Notes: a model not told the origin generated them from the sequence alone. A stretch of 64,000 nucleotides of DNA from Streptomyces antarcticus (GCF_026627255.1 NZ_JAPNLM010000002.1:1-64000), one strand, 5' to 3'; positions 1 to 9,705 are shown, counted from the first letter of the stretch. Made by a program: numbers and translations.

Positions 1-992
1 ATCCAGCCCCGCCGGCGTTTGAGGCGCGGGGGTCCGGGGGCGGAGCACCCGACAGCGGAGCTCCCGGGCTGCTCGCGCGCCTGCTCCGGCGTACGGGCCC
101 CACCACCGCAGCCCCCGGCCCAGGGACCGGAACAGGCCCGGCCGACGCCAGGAACCTCACCGTCCGGCGCGGCCGCGCGGAGGTCCTGCACGGCATCGAC
201 CTCGCCGTGGCCCCCGGCGAGGTCATCGCCCTCATGGGCCGCAACGGCGCCGGCAAGTCCACCCTCCTGTCCGCCCTCGTCGGCACCGTCGCCCCCGCCT
301 CCGGTTCCGTCACCGTCGGCGGCCGCACCCCGCACCGCACCCCGCCGCCGGAGATGGTCCGGCGCGTGGGCCTCGTCCCTCAGGAGCCCCGCGACCTCCT
401 GTACGCCGACACCGTCGCCGGCGAGTGCGCCGCCGCGGACTCCGACGCGGGCGCGGCCCCCGGGACCTGCCGGGACCTGGTCACGGCCCTGCTCCCGGAC
501 GTCGCCGACGACACGCACCCCCGGGACCTGTCCGAGGGCCAGCGCCTGGCCCTCGCCCTGGCCCTGGTGCTGACCGGCCGCCCCGCGCTGCTGCTCCTCG
601 ACGAGCCCACCCGCGGCCTGGACTACGCCGCCAAGGCCCGTCTGATCGAGATCCTGCGGGCCCTGGCGGCGGAGGGCCACGCGATCGTCCTGGCCACCCA
701 CGACGTGGAGCTCGCCGCCGAGCTGGTGCACCGGGTGGTCATCCTGGCCGGCGGCGAGATCGTCGCCGACGGGCCGACCGCCGAGGTCGTCGTGTCCTCC
801 CCGGCCTTCGCCCCCCAGGTGGCCAAGATCCTGGCGCCGGGCCACTGGCTCACGGTGACCCAGGTGGCCCGGGCCCTCGGCGCCGACGGCCCCGCCACCC
901 GGGACCCCGCCACGCAGACCCCCGCCACCCGGGCCCCCTCCCCCCGGGACTCCGCCACCCGGGACCCCCTCAACTCGGCGGAGGCCCCGTGA
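1..992 (+). CDS. ECF-type ABC transporter ATP-binding protein (5' end outside window)
   Basis: The reading frame is open from the left edge, so only the last 330 or so residues are seen. They form one complete ABC ATPase domain: Walker A GRNGAGKST near base 238, Q-loop VPQEP, signature LSEGQ, Walker B LLLLDEPT and the switch histidine in ATHD. The residues before it form a Gly/Pro/Ala-rich linker, which suggests that this is the second half of a double-ATPase EcfA-type subunit. The first bases of the window are a 35-bp interspersed repeat translated as part of this linker. The C-terminal tail is built from degenerate DPATR-like repeats. The stop overlaps the start of the S-component gene by 4 bp, so the two are probably translationally coupled. 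The protein would energise uptake of a vitamin or metal; the substrate cannot be read from the sequence. Confidence 0.85.
   Translation, partial: PAPPAFEARGSGGGAPDSGAPGLLARLLRRTGPTTAAPGPGTGTGPADARNLTVRRGRAEVLHGIDLAVAPGEVIALMGRNGAGKSTLLSALVGTVAPASGSVTVGGRTPHRTPPPEMVRRVGLVPQEPRDLLYADTVAGECAAADSDAGAAPGTCRDLVTALLPDVADDTHPRDLSEGQRLALALALVLTGRPALLLLDEPTRGLDYAAKARLIEILRALAAEGHAIVLATHDVELAAELVHRVVILAGGEIVADGPTAEVVVSSPAFAPQVAKILAPGHWLTVTQVARALGADGPATRDPATQTPATRAPSPRDSATRDPLNSAEAP
3..45 (+). repeat. Copy 1 of 35-bp interspersed repeat, inside a coding region
   Basis: Bases 7-41 are identical to bases 5642-5676. The second copy is intergenic, while this one lies in frame inside the linker of the ATP-binding protein. 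The sequence is a familiar short GC-rich interspersed element of streptomycete genomes; no function is known to me. Confidence 0.7.
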
Positions 993-1867
993 GCCGCCAC
1001 CCCTCGGGCCACGCCTCAGGCCACCCCGGGGGCCGCGCCGCCGGCCGCGCGGCGGGCCGTACCGCGACCCGCCCCGTACGGATCGGCCCCCGGGCCGCGG
1101 CCGCGCTGGTCCTGGTCACCCTCATCGGCATCGCCGCCTTCGGCTGGCCGCTCCTCGCCGACCGGCAGTCCGGCCTCGCGCACTCGCAGGACGCCCCGTG
1201 GCTCTTCGCCGTGCTGCTGCCCCTGCTGGTCGCCGTGGTCGTCGCGACCATCGCGGACAACGGCATGGACGCCAAGGCGGTGGCGATGCTCGGCGTGCTC
1301 GCGGCCGTCGGGGCGGCTCTGAGACCGCTGGGCGCGGGGACCGCCGGCCTGGAGCCCATGTTCTTCCTGATGGTGCTCAGCGGCCGCGTCCTCGGGCCGG
1401 GCTTCGGGTTCGTCCTCGGCTCGGTGACCATGTTCGCGTCCGCGCTGCTGACCGGCGGGGTCGGGCCGTGGATGCCGTTCCAGATGCTGGCGCTGGGCTG
1501 GTTCTCGCTGGGCGCGGGACTGCTGCCCGGCCCCGAGCGCATCCGGGGCCGGGTGGAGCTGCTGATGCTGGCGGCGTACGGCTTCGTGGGCTCGTTCGCG
1601 TACGGCACGATCATGAACCTGCAGGGCTGGGTGATCCTTCAGGGCATGGGGCAGGGCATCTCCTTCCACCCCGGGGACCCGGTGGGGGCGAACCTGGCGC
1701 GCTTCGTCGCGTACTGCCTGGCGACCTCGCTGGGCTGGGACCTGGGCCGGGCCGCGCTGACCGTCGTACTGACGCTGACGCTGGGGGCCACGCTGCTGAA
1801 GGCGCTGCGGCGGGCGACTCGTAAAGCGGCGTTCGATGCCCCGGTTTCCTTCGATTCAGGGGTTTAG
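989..1867 (+). CDS. ECF transporter S component (substrate-binding membrane subunit)
   Basis: Predicted 292-residue membrane protein starting at a GTG that overlaps the upstream stop (GTGA). After a basic, Gly/Arg/Ala-rich cytoplasmic N-terminus of about 35 residues there are five or six hydrophobic segments, for example ALVLVTLIGIAAFGWPLL and LFAVLLPLLVAVVVATI. The overall look is that of the S subunits of energy-coupling-factor transporters, and the immediate linkage to an ABC ATPase supports this. Such subunits bind the substrate and dock on the shared EcfA/EcfT module. The specificity is not recognisable; cobalt, cobalamin precursors or another vitamin are possible. The matching EcfT gene is probably just outside the left edge. 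Confidence 0.8.
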   Translation: MSRHPSGHASGHPGGRAAGRAAGRTATRPVRIGPRAAAALVLVTLIGIAAFGWPLLADRQSGLAHSQDAPWLFAVLLPLLVAVVVATIADNGMDAKAVAMLGVLAAVGAALRPLGAGTAGLEPMFFLMVLSGRVLGPGFGFVLGSVTMFASALLTGGVGPWMPFQMLALGWFSLGAGLLPGPERIRGRVELLMLAAYGFVGSFAYGTIMNLQGWVILQGMGQGISFHPGDPVGANLARFVAYCLATSLGWDLGRAALTVVLTLTLGATLLKALRRATRKAAFDAPVSFDSGV

Positions 1868-2252
1868 TCCCATTTGCACCACCCCCTGAAACGGGTACGG
1901 GCAGTCGCGCAGCGTGAGATTCAGGGCCATCGCCGGTGACCCGCCCCACAGGACCCAGGTCACATACGAGCCGGGATAGTAGCCCTTAAAGGCCCTTTAT
2001 CGACCCCTATGGACGACCCCCCACCTGCACGGACGAGGGTCCCGCCCCCGGGGGGCCGATCCGCACCGACTGCGAGGGGCGCTAGTAAGTGGCCTCGTTG
2101 CCAGGGGGTCGGGGCGTCTGTAGAACTGGATGAGTCGCAAGGCGGCACGGGTGGTTCACCCGCCGCCGACGAACCCCTCTCCACCGCGTGAGTGGCTCAC
2201 GCATGTCTCTGGCATGCCTGCGGCAGATCCTGTCCCCTGCGAAAGGCTTTCC
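1868..2252 (+). other. Long structured 5' leader upstream of transglycosylase gene
   Basis: 385 bases without a convincing gene. It holds an inverted repeat GTGACC...GGTCAC near 1938-1963, a strong hairpin at 2141-2167 (stem CGGGTG/CACCCG extended by GGCGG/CCGCC) and smaller hairpins GTGAG...CTCAC and GCATG...CATGC close to the start codon. Leaders of streptomycete cell-wall hydrolase genes often carry a cyclic di-AMP (ydaO) riboswitch, but its conserved GGGGTGAA-type core is not visible here. Confidence 0.4.
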
Positions 2253-2657
2253 GTGTCCAACACCGTCATCCGCCGCATCGCCGCTTCCAAGAAGACCTTC
2301 GTGGGCTCCGTTCTCGCCCTGGGTGTCGCCGGCTCGATGCTCGCCACGGTCCCCGCGCAGGCCGCCCCGATGAACGCCAAGGCGATCGCGCAGCAGATGA
2401 TCAAGGACCCCGCGCAGTTCGCGGCGTTCAACAACATCGTGTCCCGCGAGAGCGGCTGGAACCACACCGCCACGAACTCCTCCTCGGGCGCCTACGGCCT
2501 GGTCCAGGCCCTGCCGGCCTCGAAGATGTCCTCCGCGGGCTCCGACTGGAAGACCAACCCGGCCACCCAGATCAAGTGGGGCCTGGACTACATGAACTCC
2601 CGCTACGGCAGCCCCGTCGGCGCCTGGAACTTCTGGCAGTCGCACCACTGGTACTAA
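2253..2657 (+). CDS. Small secreted lytic transglycosylase (SLT fold)
   Basis: 134-residue precursor. GTG start at 2253 with RBS GAAAGG about 7 bases upstream. Residues 1-38 form a classical Sec signal peptide (basic start, hydrophobic LALGVAGSMLATV, cleavage after AQA), leaving a domain of about 96 residues. It contains ESGWN, where the glutamate is the expected general acid of the SLT family, then SSGAYGLVQALP and WGLDYMNSRYG, both typical of goose-lysozyme-like transglycosylases. It would cleave the glycan strand of peptidoglycan outside the membrane, in growth or spore germination. There is no LysM or other wall-binding domain, so it is a minimal catalytic form. The long leader suggests post-transcriptional control. 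Confidence 0.88.
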   Translation: MSNTVIRRIAASKKTFVGSVLALGVAGSMLATVPAQAAPMNAKAIAQQMIKDPAQFAAFNNIVSRESGWNHTATNSSSGAYGLVQALPASKMSSAGSDWKTNPATQIKWGLDYMNSRYGSPVGAWNFWQSHHWY

Positions 2658-2805
2658 GCCGAACCCGGCTTGGCATCCCCGTGGCAGCAGACACCGAAAC
2701 AGCATCACCAGCACCACCCGTCCCTGCTCCCGCACCAGCGGTAGAAGCAGGAGTGAACGCGGCAGAACGCTCGACACGAGCAGCACCCACAGCCCGCTCG
2801 GCCCA

Positions 2806-2857
2806 AACAGCACGAGCAACACGAACTGTACGAACAGCACGAACAGCACGAGCTGTA
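2806..2857. repeat. Short tandem repeat (AACAGCACGA-like)
   Basis: Three or more imperfect copies of a 9-10 base unit (AACAGCACG) in the gap between the transglycosylase gene and its terminator, bracketed by CTGTAC direct repeats. It is non-coding as far as can be judged, and unusually A-rich for this genome. Confidence 0.6.
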
Positions 2858-2865
2858 CTCATGAG

Positions 2866-2910
2866 AAGGCCCCGACGGCCGACCTCCCCAGGTCCGGCCA
2901 CCGGGGCCTT
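2866..2910. terminator. Bidirectional terminator between transglycosylase and thiolase genes
   Basis: Stem AAGGCCCCG (2866-2874) with CGGGGCCTT (2902-2910), enclosing a second smaller GGCC hairpin, followed by CGTCTTT on the plus strand. It separates two convergent genes. Confidence 0.75.
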
Positions 2911-2952
2911 CGTCTTTCCCATCCCACTGGGTTCAGTGCGCGCCCGCGGGGG

Positions 2953-4311
<1,359 letters not shown>

Positions 4312-4363
4312 TTACTACCTTCAAGCCAACATCTGATGGGCCGTCAGACTTTGGAGTCGCCCG

Positions 4364-5608
4364 ATGTCCTGCCCCGCGCTGCCCGAAGGCTTCGACGCCA
4401 CCGACCCCGACCTGCTCCAAAGCCGCGTTCCGCTCCCGGAGTTCGCCCAGCTGCGGCAGACGGCACCGGTGTGGTGGTGTCCGCAGCGGCGGGGGATCAC
4501 CGGCTTCGACGACGAGGGCTACTGGGTCGTGACGCGGCACGCGGACGTCAAGTACGTGTCCACGCACCCCGAGCTGTACTCCTCGACCACCAACACGGCG
4601 ATCATCCGCTTCAACGAGCACATCCCGCGTGATGCCATTGATGCCCAGCGCCTGATCATGCTGAACATGGATCCGCCGGAGCACACGCGCGTACGCCAGA
4701 TCGTGCAGCGGGGCTTCACCCCGCGGGCCGTCCGCGGCCTGGAGGAGGCCCTGCGCGACCGCGCCCGGCAGATCGTCGAGGAGGCCGTGGCCGCTTCGGC
4801 CGACGGCAGCTTCGACTTCGTCACCCAGGTCGCGTGCGAGCTCCCGCTCCAGGCCATCGCCGAGCTGATCGGCGTACCGCAGGAGGACCGCTCCCGGATC
4901 TTCGACTGGTCGAACAAGATGATCGCCTACGACGATCCCGAGTACGCGATCACCGAAGAGGTCGGCGCCAACGCGGCCATGGAGCTCATCGGCTACGCCA
5001 TGAACCTGTCCGCCGCCCGCAAGGAGTGCCCCGCCAAGGACATCGTCACGCAGCTGGTGGCGGCCGAGGGCCAGGGCAACCTGGGCTCCGACGAGTTCGG
5101 CTTCTTCGTGCTGCTGCTGGCCGTCGCGGGCAACGAGACCACGCGCAACGCCATCAGCCACGGCATGCACGCCTTCCTGACCCACCCCGAGCAGTGGGAG
5201 CTGTACAAGGCCACCCGCCCCTCGACGACGGCGGAGGAGATCGTGCGCTGGGCCACGCCGGTGGTGTCCTTCCAGCGCACCGCCACCCAGGACACCGAGT
5301 TGGGCGGGCAGAAGATCAAGGCGGGCGACCGGGTCGGGATGTTCTACTCCTCCGCGAACCACGACCCCGAGGTCTTCCGGAACCCGGAGCTCTTCGACAT
5401 CACCCGCGACCCGAACCCCCACCTCGGCTTCGGCGGCGGCGGCCCGCACTTCTGCCTCGGCAAGTCCCTGGCGGTCATGGAGATCGACCTGATCTTCAAC
5501 GCCCTGGCCGACGCTCTCCCAGACCTCCGCCTGACCGGCGAGAACCCGCGCCGCCTGCGCGCGGCCTGGCTGAACGGCATCAAGGAACTACGGGTAACCC
5601 GCGGCTGA
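4364..5608 (+). CDS. Cytochrome P450, CYP125-like (steroid C26 monooxygenase type)
   Basis: 414 residues, complete. The I-helix oxygen-binding motif AVAGNETTRN and the EIVRWATP region (ExxR helix and following loop) are visible. The heme-binding loop FGGGGPHFCLG has its cysteine ligand at residue 364. Long stretches agree with my memory of Mycobacterium CYP125A1, which oxidises the cholesterol side chain at C26/C27: LNMD.P.HTR, CELPLQAIA, GVPQEDR, LAVAGNETTRN, QWELYK, EIVRWATPV and the C-terminal WLNGIK. RBS GGAG lies 10 bases before the ATG. Its position opposite a thiolase under a shared KstR-like operator strengthens a sterol role. Electron-transfer partners are not encoded here. Confidence 0.88.
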   Translation: MSCPALPEGFDATDPDLLQSRVPLPEFAQLRQTAPVWWCPQRRGITGFDDEGYWVVTRHADVKYVSTHPELYSSTTNTAIIRFNEHIPRDAIDAQRLIMLNMDPPEHTRVRQIVQRGFTPRAVRGLEEALRDRARQIVEEAVAASADGSFDFVTQVACELPLQAIAELIGVPQEDRSRIFDWSNKMIAYDDPEYAITEEVGANAAMELIGYAMNLSAARKECPAKDIVTQLVAAEGQGNLGSDEFGFFVLLLAVAGNETTRNAISHGMHAFLTHPEQWELYKATRPSTTAEEIVRWATPVVSFQRTATQDTELGGQKIKAGDRVGMFYSSANHDPEVFRNPELFDITRDPNPHLGFGGGGPHFCLGKSLAVMEIDLIFNALADALPDLRLTGENPRRLRAAWLNGIKELRVTRG

Positions 5609-5639
5609 CCCCTACCACCGACCGCCCCCGCCCGCTTCC

Positions 5640-5690
5640 ACCCCCGCCGGCGTTTGAGGCGCGGGGGTCCGGGGGCAGCGCCCCCGGGAA
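5640..5690 (+). repeat. Copy 2 of 35-bp interspersed repeat, intergenic
   Basis: Bases 5642-5676 are identical to 7-41. Here the repeat runs on into GGGGGC AGC GCCCCC, forming a hairpin that could terminate the P450 transcript. Confidence 0.7.
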
Positions 5691-5728
5691 CGGCGCCCCG
5701 CCGGCCGACGGCGGCGCCGCCCCGCCCC

Positions 5729-7759
5729 TCAGCGCCGCCGCGCAGCGACCGGCACTCCCAGCTCCGCCGCCCCGCGCGGCTTCGGCACGGACGCGCCCGC
5801 CGCCAAGGCGACCGCCCCGCGCGGCCCGGACAGCACGTACACGAGCCCGAATCCGGCGGCCACCACGACCGCCCCGCCCACCGCGTCCAGCACCCAGTGG
5901 TTCGCGGTGGCGACGATCGCGCACGCCGTGATCAGCGGGTGCAGCGCACCCAGCAGCTTCTGCCAGCCCTTCGGGGCCAGCACCACGATGACGATGCCGC
6001 ACCACAGCGACCACCCGAAGTGCAGCGAGGGCATCGCCGCGTACTGGTTGGAGATCGCGGTCATGGCCCCGTACGACGGGTTCGCCAGGTCCTGCGGCCC
6101 GTGCACGGTGTCGATGAAGCCGAGCGCGGGCATCAGCCGCGGCGGCGCGAGCGGGTACAGCCAGAACCCCGCGAGCGCGAGCACGGTCGCCAGCCCCAGG
6201 GAGGCCCGCGCCCACCGGTAGTCGCCGGGCCGGCGCCAGTACAGCAGGCCGAGGATCGCCAGCGGGACGACGAAGTGGAAGGAGGTGTAGTAAAAGTTGA
6301 AGAACGCCTCCAGCCAGGGCGTGTTCACCACGGCGTGGTTCACGGCGTGCTCGATGTCGATGCCGAGCGCCTTCTCGATCCCGTGGATCTGGTCGGCGTT
6401 CCCCTCGGCGAGCGACCGGCTCGTCGGCGCGGCGGCGCGGATGTGCGAGTACAGCGAGTACCCGACCCGTATCAGCAGCAGCTCCAGCAGCAGGTTCGGC
6501 CGGGAGAGCACCCTGCGCCAGAACGGCAGCAGCGGCACCCACGACCACCGGGCGGCCGCCGGACGCCCGTACGCGGTCGGTACGGGTGCGCTCCAGTGCG
6601 GCGCCGTACGCGGCAGGAACGGTACGGCGCAGGCCGCGGCCAGCGCGGCGAGCAGCAGCACGTTGTCCCGTACGGGGGCCAGGGCGGCCAGGTTCGGCAG
6701 CAGCACATCGCTCGGCAGCGTCAGGGCGAGGACCACGGCCACGGGCCACACGGGCCGGTCCGCCGCACGCGTGCCGACCTTGCCGGCGACGGCGAGCAGT
6801 ACCCACAGCAGCTGGTGGCGCCAGCCGACCGGGGACACGGCGACGGCCACGCACCCGGTGATGGCGACCGCGAGCAGCAGCTGCCCGTCGCGGGCGTAGC
6901 GGACCGCGCGGCGCAGCCCGATCCAGACGACCACGGCGGCGAGGACGGCGTACAGCGCGATCTCGGCGGGGCCGGTGAGTCCGAGGCGCAGCAGCGCGCC
7001 GTGCACGGACTGGTTCGCGAGGCCGTCGGGGGCGCCGCCGAGGCCGGTGCCGGCGAGGTGCTGGGACCAGTACGTCCACGAGTCGCGCGGCAGGGCCGCC
7101 CAGGACAGCGCGGTGGCGCCGGCGAAGGTCACGGCGGCGGCGCGGGCGGCGGGCCTGCGCCCGGAGAGCCACAGCAGCGCGGCGAAGAGCAGCAGCGCCG
7201 GCTGGAGCGCGGCGGCGAGCCCGATCAGGAGCCCGGCGGGCCGGTCGGCGGGTACCCGGAAGACGGCCAGCAGCACCAGCAGCACCGGCAGGACGGCGGT
7301 CTGGCCGGGAGACGCGGCCTCGCGGACGGGCAGCGAGACCATCATCAGCGCGGTCAGCACGGGCGCGGCCAGCACCGCGGTGCGCCGCGGCACAGGGTCG
7401 GGCAGAGCGCGCGCGGCGACGAGCCCGATGGCGGCGACGAACAGCAGTGTCACGCAGGTCCAGGCGACCTCCAGCGACGGTGCGGCGAAGCCGGTCAGCG
7501 GCTTGAGGACCAGTCCCCCAAAGGGGGTTCCGGTGAACTGGCCGGCTCCGGCCTCGTAGAGGGAGCCGGGCAGACTGCCGGGGAGATGGAACCCGCTCAG
7601 CCAGTCTCCGGGGGGCACGCGCAGTACCGCGGCGGCCTGTCTGACGGCGAGCGCGCCCGCCAGCGCCCACAGCAGGAGGCGGGCCGCCCCGAGTCTGCCG
7701 CTACCGCCTATGTCCCCGGCATGTCCGTTCGCACCACTGTGCTCCGCCGCGTTCGCCAC
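5729..7759 (-). CDS. Bifunctional GT87 mannosyltransferase-like / PAP2 phosphatase membrane protein
   Basis: 676 residues from a GTG at 7759; the frame also allows a TTG 47 codons earlier. The N-terminal 400 or so residues have about ten membrane segments and resemble GT87 polyprenol-phosphate-mannose-dependent mannosyltransferases, including DWLSGFH and the following loops. The C-terminal part, from about residue 430, is a PAP2_3 domain like inositol-phosphoceramide or phosphatidylinositol-phosphate phosphatases: a conserved YTSFHFVVP segment, the AAMPSLHFGWS motif and the final ANHWVLDAVGG. Streptomycete proteins with this domain pair are known as bifunctional GT87/PAP2 proteins. It probably acts on lipid-linked sugars or lipid phosphates at the outer face of the membrane. 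The start codon is uncertain. Confidence 0.82.
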   Translation of the reverse strand: MANAAEHSGANGHAGDIGGSGRLGAARLLLWALAGALAVRQAAAVLRVPPGDWLSGFHLPGSLPGSLYEAGAGQFTGTPFGGLVLKPLTGFAAPSLEVAWTCVTLLFVAAIGLVAARALPDPVPRRTAVLAAPVLTALMMVSLPVREAASPGQTAVLPVLLVLLAVFRVPADRPAGLLIGLAAALQPALLLFAALLWLSGRRPAARAAAVTFAGATALSWAALPRDSWTYWSQHLAGTGLGGAPDGLANQSVHGALLRLGLTGPAEIALYAVLAAVVVWIGLRRAVRYARDGQLLLAVAITGCVAVAVSPVGWRHQLLWVLLAVAGKVGTRAADRPVWPVAVVLALTLPSDVLLPNLAALAPVRDNVLLLAALAAACAVPFLPRTAPHWSAPVPTAYGRPAAARWSWVPLLPFWRRVLSRPNLLLELLLIRVGYSLYSHIRAAAPTSRSLAEGNADQIHGIEKALGIDIEHAVNHAVVNTPWLEAFFNFYYTSFHFVVPLAILGLLYWRRPGDYRWARASLGLATVLALAGFWLYPLAPPRLMPALGFIDTVHGPQDLANPSYGAMTAISNQYAAMPSLHFGWSLWCGIVIVVLAPKGWQKLLGALHPLITACAIVATANHWVLDAVGGAVVVAAGFGLVYVLSGPRGAVALAAGASVPKPRGAAELGVPVAARRR

Positions 7760-8006
7760 GCCTCGCCGGCCTCCCGCCCTGTTGACCGCAACCCCGACTT
7801 CGCCTGGCTGCCGCGCTTCATACCGCGTTTGATTACCGGACGACGATATCCCCCACGGGAGGCCCCGGACGGCCCGCCCGGACAGCCCGAAGATCGACAA
7901 CGCCCGGAGACGTCTTCACGGCGCTTCGACGGACCGGTGTAGGAGACTGCAGGCACGTCGTCGAGGCCTGGTCCGAGGCCCGGCCTGTGTTCCTGAGAGG
8001 TGTCAT

Positions 8007-8348
8007 GTGCCTAGCGTGGTAAAGATCAACGCACTCACCGTCCCGACCGAGCAGCGGGAGGTGCTGGAGAAGCGCTTCGCCTCGCGGGCGGGCACCGTGG
8101 AGAACTCGGACGGCTTCGAGTGGTTCGAGCTGCTGCGCCCCGTGGAGGGCACCGACCAGTACCTCGTCTACACGCGGTGGCGTTCGGAGGAGGACTTCCA
8201 GGCGTGGATGGAGGGGCCGATGAAGGCCGCTCACCAGGGCGGGGGCGGCGGCGAGGGCGGCGGCGAGCGTCCGAAGCCCGCGGCCTCGGGTTCGTCGGTG
8301 TGGTCGTTCGAGGTCGTGCAGCAGGCGGCGCCGAAGCAGCAGGCCTGA
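8007..8348 (+). CDS. MhuD/HmoB-type heme-degrading monooxygenase
   Basis: 113 residues with a ferredoxin-like ABM fold. It matches mycobacterial MhuD closely (VVKINAL.VP, LEKRFA.RAGTVEN, LLRPVEG, FQAW..GP..AAH). The three heme-site residues are in place, shifted by one: Asn8, Trp67 and His76. The family cleaves heme to release iron, giving mycobilin-type products rather than biliverdin. GTG start at 8007 with RBS GAGAGG. A Gly/Glu-rich stretch follows His76 before the last beta strand (WSFEVV); the MhuD sequence I recall has a different loop there. It likely serves iron recycling in the cytoplasm. There are no partner genes nearby. Confidence 0.88.
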   Translation: MPSVVKINALTVPTEQREVLEKRFASRAGTVENSDGFEWFELLRPVEGTDQYLVYTRWRSEEDFQAWMEGPMKAAHQGGGGGEGGGERPKPAASGSSVWSFEVVQQAAPKQQA

Positions 8349-8595
8349 CGTCCAGGCCCCGGGCCCGTCCGCGTACACGTACACGTAGCGGAGCCCGGGG
8401 CACGGGGCACGGGGCATGCGGCGGCCCGGGCCCGGGGCACGGACCTCGGGCCGCCGGGCGGGACCTCGGGCACGCGGCCGGACCCGGGCGTGTGGCCGAC
8501 CTCGGGCGCGGTACCACGACCGGCGCAGAACCGGCCGCCGATACCCGGACGGACGGACGGACAGACGGACGCGTTCAGGTCCGGTCCGGCACCGG
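8349..8595. other. Intergenic region with short tandem repeats
   Basis: Convergent gap with three copies of GGGGCAC/T (8397-8417), six GGAC-type tetranucleotides (8547-8570) and a repeated ACACGT. No gene or clear terminator hairpin is visible. Confidence 0.5.
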
Positions 8596-8991
8596 TCAGC
8601 TCCAGAAGGCGTCGATCTCGTCGATGTCCTCGGTGCACTCGTCGATGTCGGTGATCTTGTGGCCGATGACCGTGAAGAAGAGGCCGCCGCGGATCTCGAT
8701 GCCGCGGTCCCCGCGGTCGCCGCGGGACGTGTGGAACGTCATCACGTGCCCGCGACCGTCGGCGAGGACCGTCTCCAGGTGGACCTGGAAGGTCCCGTTC
8801 GTCTCCTGGCCGAGCCGCCGGTAGAGGTCGAGGACGGCTTCGCGCCCCTTGTGGTGCCCGGACAGCGGGCTGCTGCCGGGCACGTGGTGGATGACGTCGG
8901 CCGTCATCAGCGTGCTCAGCGTCTCCATGTCGCCCCTGCCGAACGCCTCGTAACCGCGGCGGATCAGGGCACAGTCCGGATGCTCCGACAT
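8596..8991 (-). CDS. SnoaL-like / NTF2-fold protein
   Basis: 131 residues. The pattern RRGYEAFGRGDMETLSTLMTADVIHHVPG, followed by GREAVLDLYRRLG and a beta-rich end with IEIRGGLFFTVIGHKITDIDE, is that of the SnoaL-like branch of the NTF2 superfamily. Members bind a small ligand in a cone-shaped pocket and act as isomerases or cyclases, or have no known reaction. The catalytic residues cannot be assigned. An unusual RGDRGDRG direct repeat sits in the second half. ATG start with GGAGGG upstream. It reads toward the heme oxygenase gene and away from the acetyltransferase gene. Confidence 0.8.
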   Translation of the reverse strand: MSEHPDCALIRRGYEAFGRGDMETLSTLMTADVIHHVPGSSPLSGHHKGREAVLDLYRRLGQETNGTFQVHLETVLADGRGHVMTFHTSRGDRGDRGIEIRGGLFFTVIGHKITDIDECTEDIDEIDAFWS

Positions 8992-9096
8992 GACGGTTCA
9001 CACCCTCCACGTGCGCGGATTCTCTTGTTCCTATCATCGGTCCGGGGCTGTGGATATTCCACGCGGGAGTTCCGGCGCGAACCCCACAATGGCCGC

Positions 9097-9705
9097 ATGA
9101 ACACTTACAGCGAGCAGCGTGTACAGAGCGCGAGGGCCGTGCCCCCCGCCGGCACCGGGGCGCGCCGTACCGGCGGCACGATCGCGCCCGGCGCGGGCTT
9201 GCCGCGGTCCGGTTCGTGGACCGTGGTGCCCGAGCACGTCACGACACCGGATGCCGTCGTCCTGCGCCGCGCGTACTACGCGGAGGTCGCCGGGCGTTAC
9301 TGGAACCGGCAGGTCACCGCGTCCGAGATCGACCAGGGGCTCCTTGAGTTCCCGGACGACGGCCTGGTGGCGCCGGCGGGCGGGTTCGTCGTCGGCCGGT
9401 GGGCCGGCGAGCCCCTGGCGTGCGGGGGGATACGCAGGCTCGACCCCGTCACCGCCGAGCTCACCAAGGTGTACGTCGACCCGCGCGCCCGCGGAACCGG
9501 AGGCGGGGCGGCCTTGCTCGCGGCCCTGGAGGCACAGGGCCGCGAGATGGGCGTCGAGCGCGTCCGGCTGGACACCCGGTCGGACCTCGTGGAAGCCCGG
9601 GCGCTGTACGCGCGGCACGGGTATGCGGAGATACCGGCGTACAACTCCGGCCCGTATGCGGAGCACTGGTTCGAGAAGAGCCTGCTGGCGACCCCCTCGG
9701 CCTGA
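9097..9705 (+). CDS. GNAT family N-acetyltransferase
   Basis: 202 residues. The acetyl-CoA binding motif is clear: LTKVYVDPRARGTGGGAALLAALE, then RVRLDTRSDLVEARALYARHGYAEI, a typical GNAT motif A and B. The N-terminal 45 residues look unstructured and may not all be translated. The ATG at 9097 has no Shine-Dalgarno sequence, but CACAAT lies six bases before it, so the message may be leaderless. The substrate is unknown; the fold is used to acetylate small amines, amino acids, antibiotics or protein N-termini. Confidence 0.85.
   Translation: MNTYSEQRVQSARAVPPAGTGARRTGGTIAPGAGLPRSGSWTVVPEHVTTPDAVVLRRAYYAEVAGRYWNRQVTASEIDQGLLEFPDDGLVAPAGGFVVGRWAGEPLACGGIRRLDPVTAELTKVYVDPRARGTGGGAALLAALEAQGREMGVERVRLDTRSDLVEARALYARHGYAEIPAYNSGPYAEHWFEKSLLATPSA

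Noticed and set aside
425..988. Long plus-strand frame before the S component start
   Set aside because: It lies over the ATPase domain in another frame and has only Arg/Pro/Gly-rich sequence; the S component starts at the GTG at 989.
5580..7670. Long minus-strand open frame over the GT87-PAP2 gene
   Set aside because: An Arg/Ala-rich shadow frame without any domain; the hydrophobic frame with PAP2 motifs is the real one.
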